Shown: positions 55,165 through 64,000 of the stretch, piece by piece
Position numbering within the stretch: position 1 is the first letter of the stretch
How the letters are laid out: the number at the start of each line of letters is the position of its first letter
DNA from: Marinithermofilum abyssi
GTDB taxonomy: Bacteria; Bacillota; Bacilli; Thermoactinomycetales; DSM-45169
DNA length: 64,000 bases
Direction: 5' to 3'
NCBI RefSeq assembly: GCF_014641195.1
Contig: NZ_BMHQ01000002.1
Coordinates: forward strand, 248,001-312,000
Program-made: the position numbers and the translations under genes
The notes under the pieces: model-generated
The model's input: the letters and a program-made list of their open reading frames with translations, nothing else
The model's database searches: none
What the model was told of the DNA's origin: nothing

Positions 55165-57408
55165 ATGAAAGTAGGCAAAACGATGGCAGGACTGCTGTCC
55201 GCAGCCCTTGTTATAGGAACCGTCACCGCCGCTCCCATGGTGTCCGCGGAAAAGAAAGCACCGGGACAACCGAAGGGAGCCCATATGGATTTGGGTACGG
55301 TTAACATGGAACGCCTGTCCAAGGCGCTGATAGAGCGGGGCGTGATCGACAAGAATGCCTCGCCGGACGAAGTGGAGCGCGCGGTACGGCAATATGTGGC
55401 CAAACGTCATGTTCCGCACGGCGTGGACACTTCTACTGCTTTCGGAAAAAAAGCGGAAAAAGGCTTGAAGAGCATGCAGGCCCGGTCGGCTAAAAAGGCG
55501 GGGGAAGGCGTTCAAAACCAATCCCAAGGTATACATACAGACAACCTCGTCTTAGCACTGATCGAGTTTCCGGACTATACCCACAATCAGCTGAAGCCGG
55601 AAAAGGGCTCTTTGTATACCAAGGATTTCAGCCCGGAACACTACCGCGGCATGCTGTTCAACCCTTACGAATATAAAACGCCGGAGGGGTTGAACCTGAC
55701 GACGATGGCAAGGTACTACAGGGAACAATCCGGCGGCACCTGGAATATCGACGGCACCGTGACTCCCTGGATTAAAGCGCAGCATGAAGCCGCCTACTAC
55801 GGCGGAAACGATGCGGTCACCGGCAACGACAAGGCTCCGCGCGATTTGGTTAAAGAAACACTGGAAACGGTAGGCAGCCAGATCAAAGGCAAGGAAGCCC
55901 AATACGATCAGCGGGACCCTTATGACATCGACGGCGATGGAAACGTGATGGAGCCCGACGGTCTGCTGGACAACCTGATGCTGGTCCACTCCGGTACCGG
56001 TGAAGAAGCCGGCGGAGGCGATCTCGGCGATGACGCCATCTGGTCCCACCGCTGGACGCTGAAACAGCCGACGGCCATCCCCGGCACATCGCTGAAAGCC
56101 TTTGATTATATGATTCAGCCGGAAGACGGGGCGGTTGGTGTATTTGCTCACGAATACGGCCATAACCTCGGTTTGCCGGACCTGTACGACACCAGCTACG
56201 GCGGTCTGGGTTCCCCGGTGGGCTCCTGGTCGCTCATGTCCAGCGGAAGCTGGAACGGAAAAATCCTCGGCACCCAGCCGACCGGCTTTGATCCGTGGTC
56301 CAAACTGTTCCTGCAGGCAACCTTCGGCGGCCACTGGGCACATCCGATGGAACTGGACATCAAGGACCTCGGCAGCGAAAAGCCTGTCAAGCTGAAAGAA
56401 GCGGTCAGCGAAGACCTCTTTAACAAGATTCTCAAAATCAATCTGCCTGATGTGAAAAAAAAACCTCCGACTCAGCCTTTTACCGGCAAGTATTCGTACT
56501 TCTCCACCATGGGTGACAACCTGAACACTAAGATGACTTCGGAAACCATCGATCTGTCCGGTGTGTCCAATGCCACTCTTTCCTTTGACTCATGGCGCAA
56601 GATTGAAACAGGCTACGACTATCTGTACGTCAATGTCATTGACACCGCAACCAACGAAAAGAAAGAAATCAAAGCCTATGACGATGAAACCGACGGCAAG
56701 TGGGTGAATGAGGAGCTTGACCTTTCCGCCTTTGCAGGCAAGAAGATCCGGTTGGAGTTTAACTATGTCACTGACGGAGGCTTGGCCCTGGACGGTTTCT
56801 ACGCAGACAATATCACCGTAACGGGGGACGGTCAAAAACTGTTTGAAGACGGAGGAGAGGACCAGCCGAAGTTCGATCTGTCCGGATTTAAACGTTTTGA
56901 CGGCAGCGGTACCATGCACCCCAACTACTATCTGGTGGAATGGCGCACCCAAAACGGGATGGACAAAGGTTTGGCCCACTACCGCCGCGGTGACAGCTTC
57001 CTGGTTTACGACCCGGGTATGGTGGTCTGGTATCACGACGGACGCTACCTGGAGAACAACACCAGCAGTCATCCCGGCTACGGATTGGTCGGTGTGGTCG
57101 ATGCCCACCAGCGGATCCACTACTGGAACAACGACCCCAGCAAACCGGCAACCGATCGTTATCTGGTGTTGGATGCCGCATTCGGGTTGCGCAAAACGTC
57201 TCCCCTCGATATCGACAACTATTTGACCTACGGAAGCCTGCACTATCCCTCCCAGAAGGGTGTGCCAACCTTTGATGACGCTATGGATTACTCCATGCCG
57301 GGAGCAGAGTCGGTCGGAAAAATCCTTCCCAAATACGGGCTCCGCTTGACCGTGAAGACAGAAGTAGACAGCGGCAAAGCAGCCGTAATCGGTATTTCCA
57401 GGCGGTAA
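55165..57408 (+). CDS. secreted M6-family metalloprotease, InhA-like
   Basis: The start at 55165 follows AAAGGAGG with correct spacing; the ATG two codons earlier is too close. The 747-residue preproprotein has a signal peptide (TMAGLLSAALVIGTVTAAPM, cut near VSA). After a propeptide-like stretch comes the M6 zinc motif HEYGHNLGLPDLYD (His329, Glu330, His333, with the downstream Asp/Gly typical of M6). Later are immune inhibitor A C-terminal domains (LSFDSWRKIETGYDYLYVNV, then FYADNITVTGD and YYLVEWRTQNGMDKGLAHYR). InhA proteases degrade host or environmental proteins and are common in spore formers. Single gene with a terminator. Confidence 0.93.
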   Translation: MKVGKTMAGLLSAALVIGTVTAAPMVSAEKKAPGQPKGAHMDLGTVNMERLSKALIERGVIDKNASPDEVERAVRQYVAKRHVPHGVDTSTAFGKKAEKGLKSMQARSAKKAGEGVQNQSQGIHTDNLVLALIEFPDYTHNQLKPEKGSLYTKDFSPEHYRGMLFNPYEYKTPEGLNLTTMARYYREQSGGTWNIDGTVTPWIKAQHEAAYYGGNDAVTGNDKAPRDLVKETLETVGSQIKGKEAQYDQRDPYDIDGDGNVMEPDGLLDNLMLVHSGTGEEAGGGDLGDDAIWSHRWTLKQPTAIPGTSLKAFDYMIQPEDGAVGVFAHEYGHNLGLPDLYDTSYGGLGSPVGSWSLMSSGSWNGKILGTQPTGFDPWSKLFLQATFGGHWAHPMELDIKDLGSEKPVKLKEAVSEDLFNKILKINLPDVKKKPPTQPFTGKYSYFSTMGDNLNTKMTSETIDLSGVSNATLSFDSWRKIETGYDYLYVNVIDTATNEKKEIKAYDDETDGKWVNEELDLSAFAGKKIRLEFNYVTDGGLALDGFYADNITVTGDGQKLFEDGGEDQPKFDLSGFKRFDGSGTMHPNYYLVEWRTQNGMDKGLAHYRRGDSFLVYDPGMVVWYHDGRYLENNTSSHPGYGLVGVVDAHQRIHYWNNDPSKPATDRYLVLDAAFGLRKTSPLDIDNYLTYGSLHYPSQKGVPTFDDAMDYSMPGAESVGKILPKYGLRLTVKTEVDSGKAAVIGISRR

Positions 57409-57431
57409 CGAAGATGGCCACTCCATTTTTG

Positions 57432-57472
57432 AAAAACCGGCGTCAACCTGTGGGTTGAACCGCCGGTTTTTT
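57432..57472 (+). terminator. intrinsic terminator
   Basis: AAAAACCGGCG and CGCCGGTTTTTT with an inner TCAACC/GGTTGA helix after the protease gene. Confidence 0.88.
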
Positions 57473-57533
57473 CCTCTATGTACTGGCTTTTCTTCGCTTT
57501 TTCGGTCACTCCCGCCTTTATGAAATAATAAAC

Positions 57534-57562
57534 AAACCCGGGAATTCTTTTTCCCGGGTTTG
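57534..57562 (-). terminator. intrinsic terminator
   Basis: AACCCGGGAA and TTCCCGGGTT form a 10-bp stem downstream of tpx on the minus strand. Confidence 0.75.
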
Positions 57563-57584
57563 ATCAGCAACACGAAAACGGAGC

Positions 57585-58103
57585 TTAGAGGGCTTTTTTC
57601 GCGGCTTCCACTGCGGCTTCGTAGTTCGGATGCTCGGTGGCTTCGGACACATACTCGGCATGAACCACTTGATCGTTCTTGTCCACAACGAACACAGCAC
57701 GGGCCAACAAACGAAGTTCTTTGATCGCGACGCCATAGGCAGTGCCGAAGGAGAGATCCCGGTGATCGGACAACGTTTGCACCCGATCAATCCCGGCAGC
57801 ACCACACCAGCGTTTTTGGGCAAAAGGCAAGTCCACGCTCACCGTCAGCACTCTGACATCTTCTCCTAGAGAAGCAGCCTCTTCGTTGAACCGGCGGGTT
57901 TGGGCATCGCAAACGCCGGTATCCAGGGACGGCACCACGCTGATGAGACGCACATGCCCTTTGCTATCTGCCAAGGTCACTTCGCTCAAATCGTTGGCCA
58001 ACACTTTGAAGTCGGGAGCTTGGTCCCCCACCTTTACTTCCGGTCCGATCAGGGTTACCGGGTTGCCTTTGAATGTTATGGCTCCTTTGCGTTCTTCCGC
58101 CAT
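57585..58103 (-). CDS. tpx: thiol peroxidase Tpx
   Basis: Tpx (atypical 2-Cys peroxiredoxin) reduces lipid and organic hydroperoxides with thioredoxin. The start at 58103 follows GGAGG with good spacing, giving 172 residues. The peroxidatic Cys lies in [16 protein letters not shown], the resolving Cys in [13 protein letters not shown]. The flanking [15 protein letters not shown] and [11 protein letters not shown] stretches are diagnostic. Cytoplasmic. Confidence 0.96.
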   Translation of the reverse strand: MAEERKGAITFKGNPVTLIGPEVKVGDQAPDFKVLANDLSEVTLADSKGHVRLISVVPSLDTGVCDAQTRRFNEEAASLGEDVRVLTVSVDLPFAQKRWCGAAGIDRVQTLSDHRDLSFGTAYGVAIKELRLLARAVFVVDKNDQVVHAEYVSEATEHPNYEAAVEAAKKAL

Positions 58104-58277
58104 GTCCATTGCCTCCTTATGTAGTCGTCTACCGATATCCTATCATACTTTTCCCGCATCCGGCGACGAAAAACGTCTGATCACGATTATTTTAAAAAAA
58201 AACTCCCGCCCACTGCGGCGGTGCGCCTTTTCTCCCCGGTTGTTCCAGATCCATCTCGCCCGATGGTCTGATCCCGC

Positions 58278-59153
58278 TCATCCATTTACAATTTCCCCGC
58301 CATTGGGATGCAAAACCTGTCCCGAGATATAGGAGGAATCATCCGACGCCAAAAAGACATAACACGGAGCCACTTCTTCCGGCTGCCCTGCCCGTTTCAT
58401 CGGTTGATTGGAACCAAATGAGCGCACCTGTTCCGCCGTAAACGTGGATGGGATCAAGGGAGTCCAGATTGGCCCCGGTGCCACTCCGTTCACCCGGATT
58501 CCCTTTTCCACCAACGACAAAGCAAGGGACCGAGTAAAAGCGACAATGGCTCCTTTGGTGGAGGAATAATCGATCAGGATGGGATTGCCTTTGTAAGCTG
58601 TCACCGATGTGGTGTTAATAATGGCGCTGCCCTGTTTCAGGTGGGGAAGTGCCGCTTGGGTCATATAAAAAAAGGAGAAAATGTTCGTGCGGAAAGTTCG
58701 TTCCAATTGCTCCGCACTGATCTTTTCGATCCCGTTCTGGGGATGTTGTTCGGCGGCATTGTTGACCAGGATATCAAGCCGGCCCAGGTTGTCCACTGTC
58801 TGCTGAACCGCTTGGAAACAAAAAGCTACCTGTCCGATATCGCCGGATATCAGGTGGCATTTTCGCCCTTCCTGTTCCACTTGTTGTTTCGTCTCGGTGG
58901 CATCTTGGTGTTCATCCAGGTACACGATGGCCACATCGGCCCCTTCTTTGGCATAAGCGATCGCGACTGCCCGTCCGATCCCGCTGTCGCCTCCGGTGAT
59001 CAGCGCCACTTTACCAGCCAGTTTTCCGCTGCCTCGATACTGAGGATCTTCAGCGACGGGCCGAGGGGTCATCTCTGTTTCCAACCCCGGCTGACGATTT
59101 TGGTGCTGCGGAGGCTGCAAGGTGGGTTTTGGGTTGCAAGAGGAATGGGTCAT
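58278..59153 (-). CDS. SDR-family oxidoreductase (YhdF/YdaD-like)
   Basis: The 291-residue protein has a long N-terminal extension (QPPQHQNRQPGLETEMTPRP) and a classical SDR core: KVALITGGDSGIGRAVAIAY (TGxxxGxG), NNAAEQHPQNG, the catalytic Ser in INTTSVTAYKGN and Tyr-x-x-x-Lys in DYSSTKGAIVAF. Such proteins are in the YhdF/YdaD general-stress group of Bacillus. Substrate unknown. The ATG follows GGAGC. Confidence 0.88.
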   Translation of the reverse strand: MTHSSCNPKPTLQPPQHQNRQPGLETEMTPRPVAEDPQYRGSGKLAGKVALITGGDSGIGRAVAIAYAKEGADVAIVYLDEHQDATETKQQVEQEGRKCHLISGDIGQVAFCFQAVQQTVDNLGRLDILVNNAAEQHPQNGIEKISAEQLERTFRTNIFSFFYMTQAALPHLKQGSAIINTTSVTAYKGNPILIDYSSTKGAIVAFTRSLALSLVEKGIRVNGVAPGPIWTPLIPSTFTAEQVRSFGSNQPMKRAGQPEEVAPCYVFLASDDSSYISGQVLHPNGGEIVNG

Positions 59154-59363
59154 ATGGGATGCTCCTTTTCAGAAAGAGTCAGGGATACTTTTCCCTTCTC
59201 TGATCCCTCACATTCCCTTCCACCCCCGCCGAAAAGTGCTGGAGTGGTATCCATTTGTAACCCGCATATCTTTTTGTAACCCGCATGTAACGGAGTTCGT
59301 ATATAATAGGAAATCATAAATAAAAGGCACGAAGATCCATCAGGCCAAAAGGAGTAATGCCCT

Positions 59364-60080
59364 ATGGAAGCCGTTCAACAGCCCAAACCGCCGTCTTCCC
59401 ATAAACTGTTCCTTGTCACTCGCATGCTGCTCCACAGTGCCAGCACAACATTGTGGAACATCGCCGTTCTGATTTTTCCCGTCGCCTTGCTGGTACAGGG
59501 ATTGTACTGGGTTCAACAATGGCTGTTTCACCCCGGGAATGCGCTTTATTTTCATCCTTACGCAGATACCGCCACCACTACCGCCTTTATCCTTTTGTTG
59601 ATGTTTACCTTTTATCTGTACGGCAGTCTGTTGCGCGCCGGACGCACCCAGTGGCGTCAAACCATACGGAAGTTCTTGGTACCCTTGATCCTTTCTCTTC
59701 CCCTGGGCGGAATGGTGATGGACTCCTATATCGCTGTCACGCCCCAAGGTGTCGTTCACTCGGACTTTTGGTCGTTGGGAGATCAAACCGCTCATTCATG
59801 GCAAGACGTAGAATGGATTTCTGTCACCTACCAAACCGGACATGAACAGGATCATTTCACCGGCTCTTACTATCTGCACTTTCGGGACGGTACCGCGTTG
59901 GAAATCTGGAACCGGGCGAATATGAGCACACAGGATTTGGTGCGAGTCGACCGGCTGGCAACGGCCAAGGGAATCCCTTTCCGGGTGCTATCTCCGTTGA
60001 CTCCGGAAGCCAAACAGTTGATTAGCCAGGACTGGACGCAACAGCAAAGCTTGTTTATCCAGGGTTTGTATGCCCGTTAA
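59364..60080 (+). CDS. membrane protein with a PH-like soluble domain (238 aa)
   Basis: Three hydrophobic helices are visible (LWNIAVLIFPVALLVQGLYW, AFILLLMFTFYLYGSLL, KFLVPLILSLPLGGMVMDSY). A soluble C-terminal half reads ITVTPQGV-like GVVHSDFWSLGDQTAHSWQD then GSYYLHFRDGTALEIW, the strand pattern of bacterial PH-like membrane proteins. Function unknown. The AAAGGAG site precedes the ATG and a terminator follows. Confidence 0.65.
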   Translation: MEAVQQPKPPSSHKLFLVTRMLLHSASTTLWNIAVLIFPVALLVQGLYWVQQWLFHPGNALYFHPYADTATTTAFILLLMFTFYLYGSLLRAGRTQWRQTIRKFLVPLILSLPLGGMVMDSYIAVTPQGVVHSDFWSLGDQTAHSWQDVEWISVTYQTGHEQDHFTGSYYLHFRDGTALEIWNRANMSTQDLVRVDRLATAKGIPFRVLSPLTPEAKQLISQDWTQQQSLFIQGLYAR

Positions 60081-60083
60081 AAA

Positions 60084-60124
60084 ATAAGATGGCTTCCAGC
60101 CTTACCGGAAGCCATCTTATTTTT
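60084..60124 (+). terminator. intrinsic terminator
   Basis: AAGATGGCTTCC and GGAAGCCATCTTATTTT form a 12-bp stem. Confidence 0.85.
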
Positions 60125-60231
60125 GGCGGACAAATGATTTCGGATGATTTTACTCATAATGACTGTAGTTAATATGAAACAATAGGATTACCATGAACAG
60201 GTCTATGGATGTAGAAAAGAGGAAGAAACGT

Positions 60232-60675
60232 ATGGATGCTTATATCATATTAGGGATTGTTATTGTTCTCGGTGTTTTTTCTAACAATGCAGCCGTTTGG
60301 ATCGCAGCACTCGGCTTAATCATTCTGCGCTTTATCCCCTTTGAGCAGCCCCTTCTCTGGACCCATCAATACGGATTGAAAATCGGCATCTCTGTTTTGA
60401 CGATGGGTGTACTCTCCCCGATTGCTCTGGATAAAATCCCGTTATCCAACCTTGTCCATACCTTTAAAAGTATGTCCGGGATGATCGCCATTCTCGTCGG
60501 CATTTTTGTTGCCTATCTCGGAGGGAAGGGAGCCGGTTTATTAACCGCTCAGCCCCATTTCGTCACTGGCCTTTTGATTGGCACCATTGTCGGAGTGGCT
60601 TTTTTCCGGGGAGTTCCTGTCGGTCCCTTGATCGCTGCCGGTATGCTTTCGTTGTTTGCCCATTGGTTAAAGTGA
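60232..60675 (+). CDS. DUF441 family membrane protein (YtwI-like)
   Basis: The product (147 residues from 60232, or 160 from 60193) has four membrane helices typical of DUF441: IILGIVIVLGVFSNNAAVWI, GLKIGISVLTMGVLSPIALD, GMIAILVGIFVAYLGGKGAG, and GLLIGTIVGVAFFRGVPVGP. The start at 60232 has GAGGAAG and matches family length; 60193 is an alternative. DUF441 proteins are widespread in Bacillales; function unknown. Confidence 0.85.
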   Translation: MDAYIILGIVIVLGVFSNNAAVWIAALGLIILRFIPFEQPLLWTHQYGLKIGISVLTMGVLSPIALDKIPLSNLVHTFKSMSGMIAILVGIFVAYLGGKGAGLLTAQPHFVTGLLIGTIVGVAFFRGVPVGPLIAAGMLSLFAHWLK

Positions 60676-60831
60676 ATTTGTTTTGTTCGGGAGGCGAAGG
60701 CCCTTTTTATTTCCCTGCTCCTTAACAGAGGAGTAGGAACCTTTTCTCGATATTTTTCCAATTTATCATTTTATTCGACACTGCTGTGTTATTATAATAT
60801 AGCGAAGAATTAATAGGAAAGGGCTGATCAT

Positions 60832-61446
60832 ATGTTTGGGAAAGTAGCCTCTGATGTGCTCGGATTAAGTGATGTAGGCAGTGTGATTAAACCGGCAGAT
60901 TACGATAAAGTCGATGCAGATGATTATGTCCTGCATGAAGACAACGAAAAAATATTTTTTCTGATCAAATCGAAGTCAGATGAATATTGCTTTACGAACA
61001 GAGCCCTTATCCATGTGGACGGAACCAGCGCAGCCAGCAAAAAGCGTACGCTTCGCCGCTATGATTACAGTACATACCACATTTCCAATGTGATACTGGA
61101 AACAGCCGGAACGATGGATTTGGATGTCGAAATTAAGTTCACCATGGGCAATGTACAGTACTCTATCGATGTTCACAAGAAGCACCTTGAAGAGTTGAAG
61201 GATTTATATAAAGCCCTGATCAAAATCGCAGAAATTACTCGTGAGAATGCCATCGCAATGGATTACGCAAAACAGAGTCTGGATTTGGCTTCGTCAACTT
61301 TGGGACGTCATGTGCGAACAGAAGGCGCTCTGGTCGAACAGTTTAAAGAACTGAATCAAGCTGCTTTTTCCTGGCTGATGGATACGCGCAAACAGTACAG
61401 CATCAAGGATTTTGGTTTTGTTTTTGAACGTTATATCAACAACTAA
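60832..61446 (+). CDS. PH domain protein (YvbH-like)
   Basis: The 204-residue protein has a bacterial PH domain (DDYVLHEDNEKIFFLIKSKS, then YCFTNRALIHVDGTSAASKK and MGNVQYSIDVHKKHLEEL) and a helical C-terminal domain (MDYAKQSLDLASSTLGRHV). This is the YvbH/DUF1696 arrangement. No membrane segment. Function unknown. The GGAAAGG site and a TATAAT word near 60790 precede it. Confidence 0.85.
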   Translation: MFGKVASDVLGLSDVGSVIKPADYDKVDADDYVLHEDNEKIFFLIKSKSDEYCFTNRALIHVDGTSAASKKRTLRRYDYSTYHISNVILETAGTMDLDVEIKFTMGNVQYSIDVHKKHLEELKDLYKALIKIAEITRENAIAMDYAKQSLDLASSTLGRHVRTEGALVEQFKELNQAAFSWLMDTRKQYSIKDFGFVFERYINN

Positions 61447-61628
61447 TCCGATATACACCTTGATCGAGCATATAATCTTTGAGTCGGTTAGGTAATTAAA
61501 TATCTTCCCAACTAAAAAAACATCAGTCGGCGCCAGTATAAGGTCTGATCTGAACCCATAAATGTAGACAAGATAAAAAAACACTAGAATGTTATCATTG
61601 ATCCAACATGAACTGGGGATGGATAAAA

Positions 61629-61979
61629 ATGAAAAATACAAATTCGTTAAAAGAACATTTATACCAACTTGAGCGACAGTTGTTACAACCAGAAATTCGT
61701 ACATCCCCAGAAGAATTTTCAAAGTTATTGGCAGATGAATTTTTTGAGTTTGGAAGCTCGGGTAAAGTTTGGTTCAAAAAGGATATGGTCAGTTCAGGGC
61801 TTACTGTCAGAGAGATGACCCTACATCATTTTGAAGTAAATGTTTTGGCTCCTGACGTAGTTTTAGCTACATACCGTGTAGTAGACGAAGCAAGAAAAAT
61901 GAATACTTTGCGTAGTTCGATTTGGAAACAAAAGGATGGAAAATGGCAAATGGTTTTTCATCAAGGTACACCAACATAA
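61629..61979 (+). CDS. DUF4440 (NTF2-like) protein
   Basis: The start at 61629 (MKNTNSLKEHLYQLERQLLQ) follows GGGGATGG; an earlier ATG at 61608 is possible. The 116-residue product reads RTSPEEFSKLLADEFFEFGS then VLAPDVVLATYRVVDEARKM and SSIWKQKDGKWQMVFHQGTP, the SnoaL/NTF2-like cone fold of DUF4440. Binding partner or substrate unknown. Isolated gene. Confidence 0.85.
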   Translation: MKNTNSLKEHLYQLERQLLQPEIRTSPEEFSKLLADEFFEFGSSGKVWFKKDMVSSGLTVREMTLHHFEVNVLAPDVVLATYRVVDEARKMNTLRSSIWKQKDGKWQMVFHQGTPT

Positions 61980-62097
61980 TTTGGTGCGGTCACTCCCCCT
62001 TATGGGGGCAGTTCAAGGTATTTCCAGCTCTTTTTTAACCCAATTTTAGAGTTTTGTTATTTTATAACCTTAACTCTTCCCCTTTTCACGAAGCTAG

Positions 62098-62131
62098 TAA
62101 AAAAGAGGAAGCGAACGCTTCCTCTTTTTTA
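62098..62131 (+). terminator. intrinsic terminator
   Basis: AAAAAAGAGGAAGCG-AAC-GCTTCCTCTTTTTT is a long symmetric hairpin; it could serve both flanking genes. Confidence 0.85.
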
Positions 62132-62196
62132 ATTAAGTCGTCGCAATTTTAAATATAAAATTCAGCACGACCCATTTGCGGCGTGCTCTTTTTTCC

Positions 62197-62230
62197 GGTT
62201 TACGCTGCTCGTGGGTTTACGCTGCTCGTG
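62197..62230 (-). repeat. 17-bp tandem duplication over a stop codon
   Basis: GGTTTACGCTGCTCGTG occurs twice in tandem (62197-62213, 62214-62230). On the minus strand the second copy carries the end of the membrane-protein gene and its TAA; the first copy is a spare. It looks like recent slippage. Confidence 0.8.
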
Positions 62231-62636
62231 TTTGATCTGCAACTTTATTTCCTTGCATTCCGCGGATAATCAGCCAGACAAAGTATGGCGATGCCACGAG
62301 GTCGACAAACCATGCAAAGGCCCATTTGACCTGTAGCTTAATGATAATGTAAATATACTTAAAAATAACGGGATAGATTAAAAAGTAGTCTTGCTTGGGT
62401 CTCGGTATGAGCCATTTTTTCAACCACCAAAAAATTCGGTTGGTTGCCAGCCATCCCGGTACAAAGCCCGCCGGTAAATACATAAAGTAAAACCAACCCC
62501 CATTCAGAAAGGTACCCCACTGTGCCTCTGCCGGTACGACTTGAAAAAAGACGATGACTCCCAGAATGAAACCAATGGCCATGCCGATCCCTGCCCTGAT
62601 CCACAACGGGATTGCCATGATTTTTTCCCATAACAT
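62217..62636 (-). CDS. membrane protein (139 aa), unknown
   Basis: The product (start 62636, MLWEKIMAIPLWIR) has four hydrophobic segments: AGIGMAIGFILGVIVFFQVV, GWFYFMYLPAGFVPGWLAT, IYPVIFKYIYIIIKL, and WAFAWFVDLVASPYFVWLII. A longer frame reaches 62681. The ending is RGMQGNKVADQTRAA. No family is recognised. It may be part of a transporter or a small stress protein. Confidence 0.6.
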   Translation of the reverse strand: MLWEKIMAIPLWIRAGIGMAIGFILGVIVFFQVVPAEAQWGTFLNGGWFYFMYLPAGFVPGWLATNRIFWWLKKWLIPRPKQDYFLIYPVIFKYIYIIIKLQVKWAFAWFVDLVASPYFVWLIIRGMQGNKVADQTRAA

Positions 62637-62796
62637 TTTGTTACACTCTCTGTATATTTCCTTTATGACTTGAGACACCACTTAGGGAACTCAAGTCATT
62701 TCGTGTTTAGACAAGCCAAACAGATCTACGCGATATTACCACCCGGTTATTGTTTGAATAAAGATGGATGAGTTCCCAGAGTTCGTGGTGGGAGTT

Positions 62797-63933
62797 TTAT
62801 TCCACTTTCGCTTTTCGCGGCAGGGGCTGAATCTTTTTCATCAACTCCAAGTCTTCTTTTAACTCATCATGGTAATCCGACGTTCCGTTCCGGGCGTCAA
62901 ACAGGTCGGCAACGCGCTCAGCTTCCCAGGAAAACCAGTCCCCCAAAGCCTGAACATCATACCGGTATGGTTCATCACAAGCCACGGGGAAATCGGTTGC
63001 CAACCGCAGCTTTACCTTTTTTCGACCCCGATCCGCCATCCGCAAAAAGAGGGTCCGGGCTCCACGGATAAAGGTGTGTCGATTGGAAAGTTCCCGCGAC
63101 TTCACCGCTGCTGATGCCATTTTTTCAAAGATTCGAATGGCGCGGGGCAATTGGTCAGTTAACGTCAAAAACTGGATATGCTTCCCCGCCGCCCATAATC
63201 TGTCTGCGTTTTTAGTCGCATATCGATGGGATTTGCGTTGCATCCTGTCCGCTTCTTCCACGCGTCCTGCTTCAAACAGCTCCATCATCAGGGTGGTCAG
63301 GGTGTTTCCCGGAACTCCGATGCAGGATAAACGTCCTTCCAAAATGGGACGGGCAATTTCCAATGCCTGATCTAGATCGTTCCTGTGAAACAAATAATGG
63401 TCCATGATAAAATCCGTCTCACAAGCCTCACAATCCTGTGAACCGTCCTGGGGAAGAGACTGCCAACGCTCAAAATGTTCTTCCACCTTATCCTCCCAAC
63501 CGAACTCCTTCGCCAGGGAATATCGAATCCGTTCCACGGCACGCATGCTCAAACCCCGTTCTTTGTAGCGGCGCTCCATATCCTCCACGACATTAAGAAT
63601 CTGTTCTTTGGAAATATGGGGGAAATTGGTCAGGCTGCTTGCTATCCATTTATAGCGCCACATCAGGTCATACCTCAGGTAACGATCTTCGTATTCCGGA
63701 TTTTTGTCAATTTGAGCCAAAATCCAACTGAACGCCACCAACGATTTATCCCCGTGACCGCTGAAATTGGCCACCTGAACTAAAGACTCCCGTGCTTTAA
63801 AGCCCCACTCGATATCCTGATGGACATCCGCCAGACGCACGGCTTCTTCCAATGCCGCCACCGCCCGATCACTTTCTTCCCCATCCGCCGCATCGATAAT
63901 TTCTTCAATTCGTTGACGATAGTCTGTACTCAT
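62797..63933 (-). CDS. TPR-like helical repeat protein (378 aa), unknown
   Basis: The 378-residue protein is predicted fully helical with TPR-like spacing (AVAALEEAVRLADVHQDIEW, then ARESLVQVANFSGHGDKSLV, and RAIRIFEKMASAAVKSRELS). Two paired Cys lie in DGSQDCEACETDF. The end is basic (KKIQPLPRKAKVE). The ATG overlaps the stop of an upstream gene (ATGA), so it belongs to an operon continuing beyond the window. Function unknown; a scaffold or regulator role is only a guess. Confidence 0.7.
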   Translation of the reverse strand: MSTDYRQRIEEIIDAADGEESDRAVAALEEAVRLADVHQDIEWGFKARESLVQVANFSGHGDKSLVAFSWILAQIDKNPEYEDRYLRYDLMWRYKWIASSLTNFPHISKEQILNVVEDMERRYKERGLSMRAVERIRYSLAKEFGWEDKVEEHFERWQSLPQDGSQDCEACETDFIMDHYLFHRNDLDQALEIARPILEGRLSCIGVPGNTLTTLMMELFEAGRVEEADRMQRKSHRYATKNADRLWAAGKHIQFLTLTDQLPRAIRIFEKMASAAVKSRELSNRHTFIRGARTLFLRMADRGRKKVKLRLATDFPVACDEPYRYDVQALGDWFSWEAERVADLFDARNGTSDYHDELKEDLELMKKIQPLPRKAKVE

Positions 63934-64000
63934 GGCTTCGCTCCTTTTGATTTTTCCAACGGGCGAACCTGTTTCAGCAATGCCTGATTCTCATCCAATA
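63930..64000 (-). CDS. C-terminal end of an upstream gene (partial)
   Basis: The frame ending at TGA 63930-63932 overlaps the TPR-like start (ATGA). The visible tail reads ILDENQALLKQVRPLEKS and GAKP. The gene begins outside the window. No family can be read from 22 residues. Confidence 0.55.
   Translation of the reverse strand, partial: LDENQALLKQVRPLEKSKGAKP

Noticed and set aside
55552-56343. 263-codon minus-strand frame inside the InhA-type protease gene
   Set aside because: No start signal; the plus strand encodes a clear M6 protease.
56590-57573. 327-codon minus-strand frame opposite the protease C-terminus
   Set aside because: Shadow; product has no recognisable features and crosses the terminator.

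Overview
The window looks like a chromosomal segment of a spore-forming Bacillales bacterium of about 50% GC. Support comes from AGGAGG-type ribosome sites, dense intrinsic terminators, a collagen-like spore-surface-type protein, an InhA-type protease, UppP, LipL-like, YhfK-like, AdaA and DUF441 proteins, and a TPP riboswitch ahead of thiC. Gene content and style suggest Thermoactinomycetaceae, but that placement is an inference.

Layout. 0-3 kb: the end of a PH-like gene, two structured transcript candidates with terminators, an OsmC-family gene interrupted by a TGA at its catalytic cysteine codon with a SECIS-like hairpin just after it (best candidate for something unusual here), a frameshifted collagen-like gene and a ferritin-like gene. 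3-8 kb: IclR regulator, aconitase, a glyoxalase-fold protein without a normal start codon, and a fumarylacetoacetase-fold enzyme. 9-10.7 kb: a decayed IS200/IS605 element. 11-15.5 kb: an orphan ABC ATPase, a thioesterase and riboswitch-controlled thiC. 15.7-19.8 kb: a glycolate oxidase operon in which GlcF and GlcD are one protein. 19.9-22.4 kb: a second IS200/IS605 element with intact tnpB, then a small CTAG-flanked element that cuts a coxG gene. 22.4-24.1 kb: a permease between remnants of a molybdenum hydroxylase operon. 24.4-42 kb: mostly intact housekeeping and transport genes (yhfK-like, dctA, lipL-like, NCS2 permease, uppP, pabB-pabC, CDF transporter, queDEC), with an odd short tRNA-like gene at 28.5 kb and, at 41.2 kb, a GC-rich secreted beta-propeller gene of likely actinobacterial origin. 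42.7-54.9 kb: an accessory zone where five of about eleven genes are broken by single stops or one-base shifts (Gfo/Idh, LysR, two MFS exporters, an APC permease). 55-64 kb: InhA protease, thiol peroxidase, short-chain dehydrogenase and several small hypothetical proteins.

How it fits together. Most intact units are ordinary metabolic modules: TCA cycle (aconitase), glycolate oxidation, thiamine pyrimidine synthesis, para-aminobenzoate and preQ0 synthesis, and lipoyl transfer. Broken genes cluster in transport/regulator pairs, while long core genes are clean. That pattern favours real gene decay over poor sequence quality, although several lesions are one-base changes and should be checked on raw reads. 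Three kinds of dispersed repeat (two IS200/IS605 elements, a CTAG-flanked small element, and a roughly 70-100 bp intergenic repeat in three copies) punctuate the segment. No CRISPR array, rRNA or phage module was seen.
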